DNA from: CAYLJO01 sp964383905
GTDB taxonomy: Bacteria; Acidobacteriota; Blastocatellia; Pyrinomonadales; Pyrinomonadaceae
Assembly (NCBI GenBank): GCA_964383905.1
Contig: CAYLJO010000013.1
Span: forward strand, 1 to 50,333
Length of the DNA stretch: 50,333 nucleotides
Direction: 5' to 3'
The translations under genes were made by a program, and so were the position numbers. This document shows positions 17,325-26,937 of this stretch, piece by piece (position 1 is the first letter of the stretch; each line of letters opens with the position of its first letter). The notes below the pieces were generated by a model. It was not told where the DNA came from. It saw only the letters and a list, made by a program, of their open reading frames with translations, and did no database searches.

Positions 17325-17990
17325 TTAATCGCGACGCCCGGAATGGCTCCTGATAAGTCCTCTTTGGTATAGAGACAGCCGGTAAAAGCCGACCACGACG
17401 AGCGCGTGATTGATCGTTCCGTCTGCGATGAGCGCATCGACATCAGCGAGCGGCACGAGACGCACGGCGGTGTGCTCTGTCCCGTCGAAGGCTGGCGCAT
17501 TTTCAAAAGCAACGTCGCGGGCAAGAAAAGTATGAATCCAGTTATTTTGGATCGCCGGGTTGGGGCGCGTTTTTCCGAGCGACAAAACGTCATGCGCTTT
17601 GTAACCCGTCTCCTCTAAAAGCTCGCGCGCCGCAGCGCCAATTGGCAATTCGCCCGGGTCAACCATGCCGCCCGGAATTTCCAGAGATATTTCGTTTGTG
17701 CCATGCCGGTATTGCTCGATCATCACAACCTCTTCCCGCGCGGTCAGCGGCACGATGTTGATCCAGTCGGGCGCTTCGATGCAATAGAAATCGTACTCAC
17801 CGCCGCCGCGGGGGTTGACGCTTCGGTCACGCCTAACACGAAACACGCGACAATCAGCCACCGGCTCCGAGCCCACGCGTTCCCATGCTTTAACAGATTG
17901 CGACGCGAGGATTTTTGTCTCCTCATCCTTAATTGCCGCCGTGTCACCCCGGTCCCGCGTCGCCGCGTCTCTTTCGTGATTCTCACTCAA
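17325..17990 (-). CDS. Nudix hydrolase, ADP-ribose-pyrophosphatase type
   Basis: A 221-residue protein with a complete Nudix box, GGMVDPGELPIGAAARELLE followed by ETGY, fitting Gx5Ex7REUxEExGU. Upstream VVMIEQYRHGTNEISLEIPG and the downstream ARDVAFENAP region resemble ADP-ribose/ADP-sugar pyrophosphatases. The start is TTG at 17990, overlapping the TGA of atuA (TTGA), so translation is probably coupled. Its position between the two AtuA parts is odd; it may clean up CoA or nucleotide by-products of the pathway, which is only an inference. Confidence 0.88.
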   Translation of the reverse strand: MSENHERDAATRDRGDTAAIKDEETKILASQSVKAWERVGSEPVADCRVFRVRRDRSVNPRGGGEYDFYCIEAPDWINIVPLTAREEVVMIEQYRHGTNEISLEIPGGMVDPGELPIGAAARELLEETGYKAHDVLSLGKTRPNPAIQNNWIHTFLARDVAFENAPAFDGTEHTAVRLVPLADVDALIADGTINHALVVVGFYRLSLYQRGLIRSHSGRRD

Positions 17991-19354
17991 ACTTCCATCA
18001 CCTCTACGTGCGGATCAATCTCCGCCTTTGGAATGAGGGCGGGCCAGTAAGCAACGATCTCTTCCACTTTAGGGCGCCCCCCGGCGAAGCCTGTGACACC
18101 GGGCGGGCCGGTGAGGATCAGCGGCGCGATCTCTTTCGTGAAACGTTCGACAGCCTTCCGGTCGGCGCCCCGCACGCCGACGCGCAGTTGAACCTCCGCA
18201 AGATCAGGGGAGGGGTCGCCCGCCAGCGGGCCATGCGTTGCGTTCGCGCCGACGAACTCGGTGAGCATTTGATCGAAATGAAGGCCCAGACGGTCGAGGC
18301 GAGCGCGTAGAATTTTGTCTGCCGCCAGGGCTTTGTCGTAAGCGTCCGGCCAGGAATAAACCAGCGTGCCGACGGCTTTGTAGCCTGCCGAATAACTTAT
18401 CGATACTTTCAGGAAGCGGGTCGCGGGGCGGCCTTTGATGCCAAACACGCGCACGCGATCCGGCCCGGCATCTTCGAGGTGAATCGTCGTGAAATCCGCT
18501 ATGCAATCAGGAGTGATGTACTCGTGCGGATCGCCCATCTCGTAGAGAAGCTGTTCTTTAACCGTCGGAAGGGAGACCCGGCCGCCTGTGCCTTTGTGCT
18601 TTGTTACGACGAAGGTGCCGTCCGGCGCGGCTTCGACGATGGGGAAGCCGACGTTTGCGAGGTCAGGGATGCTGCGCCAGTCGTACTGGCAGTTGCCACC
18701 GGAGGCCTGTGCGCCGCATTCGATGATATGCCCGGCGATCGTACCGGCGGAGAGATTGTCCCAGTCGGTACCGGCCCAACCGAACTCGTATATCAGCGGC
18801 GCGAGCGTCAGGCCCGTATCCGTTGCGCGTCCGGTGATGACAATCTGTGCGCCACGCTTTAGCGCTTCAGCAATCGGCCCTGCGCCCAGGTATGCATTGG
18901 CGCTTTGAATATGCTCACGGACAGACGCCAGCGGTTCTCTCGTGTCCATGTTGTGGAGCCCGACGCCGCGAGATAAAAGCTCGTCAATGTGCCCTAAGAT
19001 GTCATCGCCGGTCACGATGCCGATCCGAAGCTTCCCGCCAAGTCCGAGTTCGCGAGCCACATCGCGCACCGCAGCGGCGCAGCCTTCAACGTTGACGCCT
19101 CCGGCGTTCGCCGTGACGCGAATATTACGTTTGACGCAGGCAGTAAGTATCTGCTTCATCAGCGGCACGAAATCGCGCGCGTACCCGGCGGAAGGATCCC
19201 GCGCACGCTGTTTCTGCATGATGGACATGGTGACTTCCGCCAGATAGTCCAGCATCAGGTAATCTATCGGGCCTTCCTCGACCTGGCGCACGGGAGCGTC
19301 AAGCATGTCGCCCCAGAAGCCCTGTCCGCTTGCGATACGAATCTTCTCCCTCAT
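17987..19354 (-). CDS. AtuA-family protein (DUF1446 core)
   Basis: A 455-residue protein of the acyclic terpene utilisation AtuA family. It begins MREKIRIASGQGFWGDM, and contains IDYLMLDYLAEVTMSIMQKQ, TANAGGVNVEGCAAAV, RGAQIVITGRATDTGLTLAP and ASGGNCQYDW, all typical of the family. AtuA is needed for growth on citronellol-type terpenes in Pseudomonas; its reaction is unresolved. It lacks the usual fused C-terminal domain, which is encoded separately at 16917-17276. It is the first gene of the five-gene operon. Confidence 0.88.
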   Translation of the reverse strand: MREKIRIASGQGFWGDMLDAPVRQVEEGPIDYLMLDYLAEVTMSIMQKQRARDPSAGYARDFVPLMKQILTACVKRNIRVTANAGGVNVEGCAAAVRDVARELGLGGKLRIGIVTGDDILGHIDELLSRGVGLHNMDTREPLASVREHIQSANAYLGAGPIAEALKRGAQIVITGRATDTGLTLAPLIYEFGWAGTDWDNLSAGTIAGHIIECGAQASGGNCQYDWRSIPDLANVGFPIVEAAPDGTFVVTKHKGTGGRVSLPTVKEQLLYEMGDPHEYITPDCIADFTTIHLEDAGPDRVRVFGIKGRPATRFLKVSISYSAGYKAVGTLVYSWPDAYDKALAADKILRARLDRLGLHFDQMLTEFVGANATHGPLAGDPSPDLAEVQLRVGVRGADRKAVERFTKEIAPLILTGPPGVTGFAGGRPKVEEIVAYWPALIPKAEIDPHVEVMEV

Positions 19355-19544
19355 CCATCATTCCTGTCAGATAGGAATCGACTTTAAATAACCTTTAGCG
19401 CCAGCGCAGTGGTCTGCGCTCCGTAAAGCGATGCGGGCGGCGCAACCCCGTAGGGGCACGCCGCCCACAGCCGAACGGCCCTACAGCGACATAACTTTTA
19501 AAGTGAGAAAGCACGTCGCCGTCCGGTTGAATCCGCCTCTTCCA

Positions 19545-20705
19545 CTATGGCGTCGTATTGTCATTTGCGTTGCCGTTCGTGTTCGAATTCATGTTCGAGT
19601 TCGTGTTGCCACCCCGGCGACGTCCGGTGCCGCGACGACGGCGTGGCGTGGTGTTCGTGTTACCGGCCATGTTCGAATTCATATTGCCGGACATGTCTCC
19701 TGTCATATTAGCATTCGTGTTCTCGCCCATATTTGCGTTCATGTTCGCGTTGCCAGCGCGACGGCGACCGGCGCGACGACGACCACGTGGCGTGGTGGTA
19801 TTAGCATTCTCACTCATGTTGGCATTCGTGTTGCCCGTCACTTCACCGGACGTATTGGCATTCATGTTACTTTCCGCACCGGCTGCCGCTGCACGACGGC
19901 GCCCGCGGCGGCGACGACCTCCGGCCATCGCCGTGCCGGAGGGTGAAAACGAGCAGTCATGTGTTGCGCCCGGCACCGTCATCAGCCTAAGTTGATCACC
20001 CGTCTTGCGCGCCCGCATCGAGACGATGAGCGGTGGGGTCTGACCAGTTGTCGAAGTTGGGCTTGTGGTGGTCCCGGTCGTGCCGCCAAATTGCATGGCG
20101 ACGGCTGTGTAGCCGCGCGTTGTGTCGGCCACGATACGACCTGATTGGCCACCGCTCAGCGTGAACTGGTTACCGGTAATCGTCAGGGTCTGATCACCGG
20201 ATACGCCGGCATCCGGACAATTGAAGGTGCCCGTATAAGTGCCGGACAGGTCAGCCTGCTCGGCACTCATGTTCCCGGCAGCCATTCCTGTGCCGGCGGT
20301 TGCCGCCCCACCACGGCGGCGACCTCGCCGACCACCGCGACGCATGGTCATGTTCGTATTACCCGACATATCTGTGTTTGTGTTACCGGCCATATTCGCA
20401 TTTTGGTCGCCAGTCATATTGGCGTTAGCATTGGCATTGCCCTGCATATCGGGAGACAAATTGGTATTGGTGTTACCTGTCATGTCGCCCGACGTATTGG
20501 CATTCGTATTGCCGCCACGACGGCGCCCGCGACGCCCCCCGCGGCGCGGAGTGCCCGTGTTGCTGTTCTGCGTATTCTGAGTCATTGTGCCGCCGCGCGT
20601 CGGGTCATCTTGCGCCGATACAACTAGGTCGGCGCCGACGAGAGCCGCGGTGACGACGAGCACAAACAAAATGCTGAAGAGGCGTGTAGAGTTGCTTTTG
20701 CTCAC
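19545..20705 (-). CDS. Secreted protein with Asn-rich repeats and Arg/Gly-rich blocks
   Basis: A 386-residue protein with a signal peptide (about 1-31, ending VVSAQ). Two low-complexity regions flank a predicted globular domain at about 150-255, which starts LSGTYTGTFNCPDAG and has two cysteines (about 163 and 251) that could pair. The low-complexity parts alternate Asn/Thr/Ala/Met runs such as NTNANMTGD with Arg/Gly blocks at about 54-65, 122-133, 263-271, 307-318 and 354-366. The result is very basic, flexible and low in hydrophobics, suited to binding polyanions such as DNA or polysaccharide outside the cell. I do not recognise the family. Repeat length may vary between strains. Confidence 0.8.
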   Translation of the reverse strand: MSKSNSTRLFSILFVLVVTAALVGADLVVSAQDDPTRGGTMTQNTQNSNTGTPRRGGRRGRRRGGNTNANTSGDMTGNTNTNLSPDMQGNANANANMTGDQNANMAGNTNTDMSGNTNMTMRRGGRRGRRRGGAATAGTGMAAGNMSAEQADLSGTYTGTFNCPDAGVSGDQTLTITGNQFTLSGGQSGRIVADTTRGYTAVAMQFGGTTGTTTSPTSTTGQTPPLIVSMRARKTGDQLRLMTVPGATHDCSFSPSGTAMAGGRRRRGRRRAAAAGAESNMNANTSGEVTGNTNANMSENANTTTPRGRRRAGRRRAGNANMNANMGENTNANMTGDMSGNMNSNMAGNTNTTPRRRRGTGRRRGGNTNSNMNSNTNGNANDNTTP

Positions 20706-21063
20706 GGATGTTTCTCCTTCTGTGTTGTATCGCGCACGTTTATCATGAAAGCGCGGTACGCTTTAGTGTCAGATGTCACGGCAACCGCCGTCCTAATACT
20801 CTGGCTATCACCGGACGTGAAAACTTTGGCGGCGCGTCGAGCGCGAAACCTGCCTGCGCCGCTGAAAAGCCTGCGCGCTTTTTATTATGAGCGCGGCCAA
20901 GATTCGTCTCAGACGTAGACAAAACACGGCCTTTCAACCGTGCCTGAGTTTGAGTAACGCCGGACGAGGAGGTTTAAAAGTAAATCGGCTAATAGTTTCG
21001 CACAAGAGGGGAATTCTGTGTACTAAAATTTTGGCGACGACAATTACCGGCATCTCTCCCGTC
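20706..21063. other. Intergenic region between the Asn-rich gene and the carboxylase gene
   Basis: About 360 bp without a credible gene. It contains a small CACGG...CCGTG hairpin near 20925, which may be part of a terminator for the upstream carboxylase gene on the minus strand, and presumably the promoter of the Asn-rich gene. Confidence 0.4.
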
Positions 21064-22707
<1,644 letters not shown>

Positions 22708-22814
22708 CCTGATCCAGACCGGCTGCGCTTGCCTTACAGACAGGCCCCCTGCGCTTAAGCCGTTTCGGTTGTAGTTCCTAAAACTTCGAGATGGCCTCAA
22801 AAATAGCATAAAAA

Positions 22815-22854
22815 AGTCCAATGTCCAAAGGCTTTGGACTTCGGACATTGGACT
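22815..22854. repeat. Heptamer hairpin upstream of the carboxylase gene
   Basis: AGTCCAATGTCC (22815-22826) pairs perfectly with GGACATTGGACT (22843-22854). The arms consist of 7-nt units (AGTCCAA, TGTCCAA). It lies in the leader of the carboxylase gene, about 110 bp before the chosen start. Confidence 0.7.
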
Positions 22855-22915
22855 AAAGGATGCCCCCTCACGGCCGGGCCACCGCCTATTTTTGGAGTCC
22901 GGACAGTTAGACTTT

Positions 22916-24226
22916 TTACCCCCAGAGCTTTTTCATCAGATCACGCGCGTCTGCCTTCTCCGGCACGCCTTCAATGATGAGCACACGCGTACCGTGACGC
23001 TGCATGAGAACCGCGCCCTCATCCGTGCGCCAGGCCCGCGCCGGGCCATCGAGCTCAATTTCCATGGCCGGCGCATTCTTGTAGCGCCGCTCCGTCCGCT
23101 TGGCATAAGCGTCGAAGAATTCCACGGCATCGTTTTCCGTATCCCAGGCGGTGAGTTGTGCCATAAATATGTCACCTGCTTTCGGCCCTTCGTAGACGGC
23201 GTAACGGTCGCCGCTCCAACCCGCCGCCGCGCGCTTCGATTCGGCATCTGATTTTAAGTACTCATCAAGGATCAGATAGTAGCTCCATTCTCCGTTGACA
23301 TCGTAATCAAGCCGCTTCCAGCCCGTGCCGAGTGTCGAACGAATGTCGGGTAGGATGACTCTGACCGGGGCCTGATGCGCGAAATATTTTTCCGGGTGCA
23401 AGATCTGTGTGGACGACTGTGGTAAATCTTTGAAGGCTTGCGAGACGGTGGACCAACCGCCGCGCTTATACAGCTGCGTGACCCAGGTCAAGCCCTGTTC
23501 ATAAGGAAACAACAGCGACTCGCGCAAAGCGCGCGGCGCATGGTTGATCTGCTCCGAACTCGACGCGCTCGACTCAATTGACTTCATGAAAGCGAGGGCC
23601 CGCAATGGGTTGCGCGCCATATAGAGGGTCATCGTCAGGGTCGCATCGCCTTCGATAAGCGCGTGTGCCGCGAGCTCGGCGTCAGAGTCTCCTTTTGGCC
23701 ATTTCTCAAAACGGCGCAAGTTAAAATGCTGATCCTGCAGAGCGTGGGTGAGTTCGTGCGCCATGACGGGCCTTTGCCCGTCCAGGTCAATCCAGTCGGC
23801 CAGATAAAACTCCTGCGCCTTCGGGTCGTAATAGCCCGCGACCTGCTCTGTGAGCAATTTGATGGTAAAAGGGCGCAGGTGGAAATCGGCGGGTACGAGT
23901 CCGAGCTTTTTCAGGGCCAATTCGGAAGCGCGCATTTCTTCGGGCGTGGTTTCCTCGTCCATATTTTTAATAATCATGCGCTCAATTTGGGCGCGCGACT
24001 GAGCGCCACTTTTAACCGGACGTAGGATCGGCAGTTGCCGGAGGTCGCTGGTCTCGCGCAACACGGCATCGGTGGTTGCGATGATCGCGGCATTTCTGGC
24101 GTTGGCGGGGGCTACCGACGTACTCTGCGCCCGCGAGAGCAGGGCAGGCATGTCGGCAAACATGAGGGCAAGGATTGAGAGGGCAGCCAGAAAAGCCGTC
24201 CAGGGCAGTCTATTTTGCTTTGACAT
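22916..24226 (-). CDS. Secreted HELTH zinc-metallopeptidase-like protein
   Basis: About 436 residues. The start at 24226 is chosen because AAAGG lies seven bases upstream; the open frame to 24259 begins with GTG. A signal peptide or anchor spans about 10-33 (TAFLAALSILALMFADMPAL). HELTH occurs near residues 157-161 in VMAHELTHALQDQHFNL, with EGDATLTM about 30 residues later supplying a likely third ligand. Similar ALQDQHF proteins of unknown role are common in Acidobacteriota, but I know no function. It starts about 100 bp from the divergent ybgC gene. Confidence 0.78.
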   Translation of the reverse strand: MSKQNRLPWTAFLAALSILALMFADMPALLSRAQSTSVAPANARNAAIIATTDAVLRETSDLRQLPILRPVKSGAQSRAQIERMIIKNMDEETTPEEMRASELALKKLGLVPADFHLRPFTIKLLTEQVAGYYDPKAQEFYLADWIDLDGQRPVMAHELTHALQDQHFNLRRFEKWPKGDSDAELAAHALIEGDATLTMTLYMARNPLRALAFMKSIESSASSSEQINHAPRALRESLLFPYEQGLTWVTQLYKRGGWSTVSQAFKDLPQSSTQILHPEKYFAHQAPVRVILPDIRSTLGTGWKRLDYDVNGEWSYYLILDEYLKSDAESKRAAAGWSGDRYAVYEGPKAGDIFMAQLTAWDTENDAVEFFDAYAKRTERRYKNAPAMEIELDGPARAWRTDEGAVLMQRHGTRVLIIEGVPEKADARDLMKKLWG

Positions 24227-24331
24227 CTTTAACCTTTCGCTTTTATAGTCCGCTGACACGGAGCGGACAAATTAACCGACTCGGAGTCCACCCATCGCCT
24301 GCGGCAATCACGTGGGAGGCGTTTCTTTCAG

Positions 24332-24835
24332 ATGGCAAATTCGACCGAAGAAGATGCATTGCTTGAAGAGTGGCACGAAACAATGTTGCGCGTGCGCTAT
24401 TCTGAGACGGATAAAATGGGTGTGGTCTACCACGCCAATTATCTCATCTGGTTCGAAATCGGGCGCACGGAATTTTGTCGCGCGCGTGGCTTTTCCTACC
24501 GAGACATGGAAGAGAACGAAGACGCTTTTCTCGTGGTGGCCGAAAGTTACTGCCGTTACAAAGCGCCCGCGCATTATGATGACGAATTGATCGTACGCAC
24601 GCACATCACAGAGAAGCGACGCCGCTCCTTGCGCTTCGGCTATGAAGTGGTACGAGCCTCAGACGGGCAGATCATCGCTGAAGGCGAGACCGGCCATGTC
24701 CTAACGGATTCCAACGGTCATGTGCGCTCCTTTCCGGAAGCCTATAACAGGTTGCTTTCAAGTATCCCGGCGCCGGAGAGTCAATCAAAGCAATACAAAG
24801 CTGAACCGGTTCCAGAAGGCAGCGCGCCGGAATAA
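24332..24835 (+). CDS. ybgC: YbgC-type acyl-CoA thioesterase
   Basis: A 167-residue hotdog-fold thioesterase. The signature VRYSETDKMGVVYHANYLIW has the catalytic Asp in the ETDKMGVVYH loop, followed by FEIGRTEFCRARGF. YbgC-family enzymes hydrolyse short to medium acyl-CoA, and in some bacteria associate with Tol-Pal and phospholipid synthesis. Here there are no tol genes next to it, and the neighbouring genes are in acyl-CoA metabolism. The C-terminal 25 residues are low in complexity and probably disordered. Confidence 0.88.
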   Translation: MANSTEEDALLEEWHETMLRVRYSETDKMGVVYHANYLIWFEIGRTEFCRARGFSYRDMEENEDAFLVVAESYCRYKAPAHYDDELIVRTHITEKRRRSLRFGYEVVRASDGQIIAEGETGHVLTDSNGHVRSFPEAYNRLLSSIPAPESQSKQYKAEPVPEGSAPE

Positions 24836-24907
24836 TAATAAAAAGCCCGCAAGCTATTGACGGACGGGCGACAGCTTCCCAAGTCTTCATCACGAGGGGC
24901 CCGGCTT

Positions 24908-25690
24908 TCAGGACTGATGACTGAGCGCAAGGCGAGAGATTTCACGGGCGCGCCCCGTGGTTTCGTCAATTTCGATGACTACGGCGCAGATACGCACGTC
25001 TCCGGTAGAGTGTTCGGCGCGTTTGTGAATCACCGACGTGAAGCGGGCAATCACATCAGCGCGATCCATACCGATCACCCCCGCGTAGCTTCCGGTCATC
25101 CCGACATCGGTTATATAAGCCGTGCCGTTCGTCAAAATCCTTTCGTCGGCTGTCTGAACGTGAGTGTGCGTCCCCGTCACTGCCGAGACGCGCCCGTCCA
25201 GATACCAGCCCATGGCCCCCTTCTCCGAGGTCGCCTCAGCATGCATATCAACGAGTCGAACCTTGACATCAGGATCAAGCGTTCGGAGCAACTCGTCGGC
25301 GGTGCGAAACGGGTCGTCTGCCGGCTGCATAAAGAGGCGCCCGATGAGATTGAGAACGGCGATGCGAAGGCCCCGCACCACGCCGACCCACAGGCCTTTC
25401 CCCGGGGAATTCGGCGGATAATTCGCCGGGCGCAGCAGGCGCGGCTGCTTTTCGATATAAGGGATGACTTCACGTTTGTCGAAGATATGGTTGCCGGAAG
25501 TCATCACATCAATACCCGCCGCAAAAAGCTGTTCCGCGAGCGGTGGTGTGATGGAAAAGCCCCCGGCCACATTCTCCGCATTCATCACCGCGAAATCAAT
25601 ACTGTGCTGCTCGCGCAAATCTTGTATCCGCTCGAGCACCGCCAGGCGGCCGGGGCGGGCGACGACATCTCCGATCATGAGAACTTTCAT
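24908..25690 (-). CDS. ymdB: YmdB-type metallophosphoesterase
   Basis: A 260-residue protein of the TIGR00282 family. MKVLMIGDVVARPGR starts the first metal-binding motif, with NAENVAGGFSITPPLA, VMTSGNHIFDKREV, and the later THTHVQTADERIL and DVGMTGSYAGVIGMDR completing the dinuclear centre. YmdB of Bacillus subtilis hydrolyses 2',3'-cyclic nucleotides and affects motility and biofilm formation. The gene follows the 6S RNA and a 20-bp perfect heptamer hairpin that ends 26 bp upstream of the start. Confidence 0.93.
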   Translation of the reverse strand: MKVLMIGDVVARPGRLAVLERIQDLREQHSIDFAVMNAENVAGGFSITPPLAEQLFAAGIDVMTSGNHIFDKREVIPYIEKQPRLLRPANYPPNSPGKGLWVGVVRGLRIAVLNLIGRLFMQPADDPFRTADELLRTLDPDVKVRLVDMHAEATSEKGAMGWYLDGRVSAVTGTHTHVQTADERILTNGTAYITDVGMTGSYAGVIGMDRADVIARFTSVIHKRAEHSTGDVRICAVVIEIDETTGRAREISRLALSHQS

Positions 25691-25715
25691 CTATAGTCCG
25701 ACCTAAAAGTGACAA

Positions 25716-25766
25716 AGTGGCAAGTGACAAGAAAAGGGACGACAGTTTTTCTTGTCACTTGCCACT
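25716..25766. repeat. 20-bp perfect heptamer hairpin in the ymdB leader
   Basis: AGTGGCAAGTGACAAGAAAA (25716-25735) is the exact reverse complement of 25747-25766, with an 11-nt loop. The arms are 7-nt units of type AAGTGGC/AAGTGAC. It lies between the 6S RNA 3' end and ymdB. The TTTTC end of the arm could also let it act as a terminator for the 6S RNA. Confidence 0.75.
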
Positions 25767-25781
25767 TGTCAGAAGACGAAA

Positions 25782-25991
25782 GGCTGGAGGGAAATCCGCG
25801 ATGGCCGTTCCGAAGCCGTAATTGAACCTGCGTAAACAGGTGGGTGACCTTTTGGAGCCGCAGCCTCTGGCAGTTCCTTAACGATGAAGGACTGCACTGG
25901 CTTGATAAGCGGCGTCGGTCTCCCTTTTTAACGGCGTTGGCTCAATCATCGTAACTCGGTGACGAACCCCGCAGACCCGGTTCCCTCCGCC
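25782..25991 (-). ncRNA. ssrS: 6S RNA
   Basis: On the minus strand the ends pair as GGAGGGAA with TTCCCTCC to close a long rod. Inside, CAGTCCTT...AAGGAACTG forms an apical hairpin, and the 3' side carries GGTCACCCACCTG, then CAGGTTCAATTACGGC, the typical 6S RNA 3' bubble pattern. Length about 210 nt. It lies just downstream of zapA, the conserved position of ssrS in many bacteria. 6S RNA sequesters sigma-70 RNA polymerase in stationary phase. Ends are approximate. Confidence 0.8.
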
Positions 25992-26086
25992 ATTAAGATA
26001 TTAACATAGCCTGGAAACCGGACGCCAGAGGTTAGGAGGTCTAGGTGTAGATTAAGCGCGTGCCGCGGCATCCGGTCTTCGGCTCT

Positions 26087-26485
26087 TCATGTAAAAGCGA
26101 TATTGCCGGTCGTGCCACTTTTCTGCTGATGCTGCTCGACAGTGTTACGAACTTTAAGCAAACGATCGAGCATCTCTGCGCACTCGGCACTGCGCGAAGC
26201 GAGCTGGGAATCGGTCTGTTCGTGAAGGCGCTTCAAGCGGTGCAGCTCATCGGCGATATGCAGCGCGGCGAGGATAGCGACTTTGAGAGAGTCTACGGTC
26301 AGCGTGCCGGAAGAAATCTCGCGCATGCGGCTGTCAACAAATTCCGCAAGCTGTGTGATGTACTCACTGTCGCCGTCCGAGCGAATATTGTAGGTTTGAT
26401 TATAAATCTCGACCCTAATCGTCGGCGTGGTTGCTGTATCCATATTGCCTTTGCCCAGATTGATGCGGCCACGTCCGTCCTTCAT
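26087..26485 (-). CDS. zapA: Cell division protein ZapA
   Basis: A 132-residue protein: VEIYNQTYNIRSDGDSEYIT and LAEFVDSRMREIS match the N-terminal globular part of ZapA, then TVDSLKVAILAALHIADEL and a coiled-coil region to about 115. ZapA binds FtsZ and cross-links protofilaments at mid-cell. The chosen start at 26485 overlaps the stop of the upstream ZapB-like gene (ATGA), indicating coupling. An internal Met at residue 15 (MDTATTPTIRV) is a plausible alternative start. Confidence 0.92.
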   Translation of the reverse strand: MKDGRGRINLGKGNMDTATTPTIRVEIYNQTYNIRSDGDSEYITQLAEFVDSRMREISSGTLTVDSLKVAILAALHIADELHRLKRLHEQTDSQLASRSAECAEMLDRLLKVRNTVEQHQQKSGTTGNIAFT

Positions 26486-26763
26486 TTGCGCACCACCTCA
26501 GCCATCTCCGGATCGAGCACGGCGATAGCATCGAGCATGGCTTCGACTTTCATGCGAATGGTGTCACGCTCCGCCAGCAGACGCTCGACCTGTGCTTCGA
26601 GCCGCTCCTTCTCGTTGAGAAGGCTTCCGAGCTCGCGCCGGATGGAGGTTATTTCGCGCTCCAGCCCTTCCTTTTCCTGACGAAGGGTTTTCGTCAGCTC
26701 GATGGTGCGGTAAATTTTATCTTCAAGGTGCGAGAATTTTTCGAGTCCTGATAATCCGACCAT
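26482..26763 (-). CDS. Small coiled-coil protein, ZapB-like
   Basis: A 93-residue protein with an almost continuous coiled coil from about 8 to 75 (heptads in LEKFSHLEDKIYRTIELTKT and LNEKERLEAQVERLLAERD). It ends DPEMAEVVRK. Coupled to zapA by a 4-nt overlap, it probably works with it at the Z-ring, as ZapB or the DUF904-type proteins do. The similarity is of fold and position, not of a specific motif. Confidence 0.75.
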   Translation of the reverse strand: MVGLSGLEKFSHLEDKIYRTIELTKTLRQEKEGLEREITSIRRELGSLLNEKERLEAQVERLLAERDTIRMKVEAMLDAIAVLDPEMAEVVRK

Positions 26764-26937
26764 CGCTTCTCCTTAAAAAATTTTCGCAAGGACATCAAAC
26801 GAGCCGCATGATTATGCGACTTCGCGCCCCTAAGCGCAAGACCTAGACTGTTGAAGTAAGAAATTAAGGTCGCGGCCTCAATTTTGGCGCTTCCGGGCGC
26901 GCGCCGGCAGCCGCTTGGGGGTTAAAAAACCGCCTTC

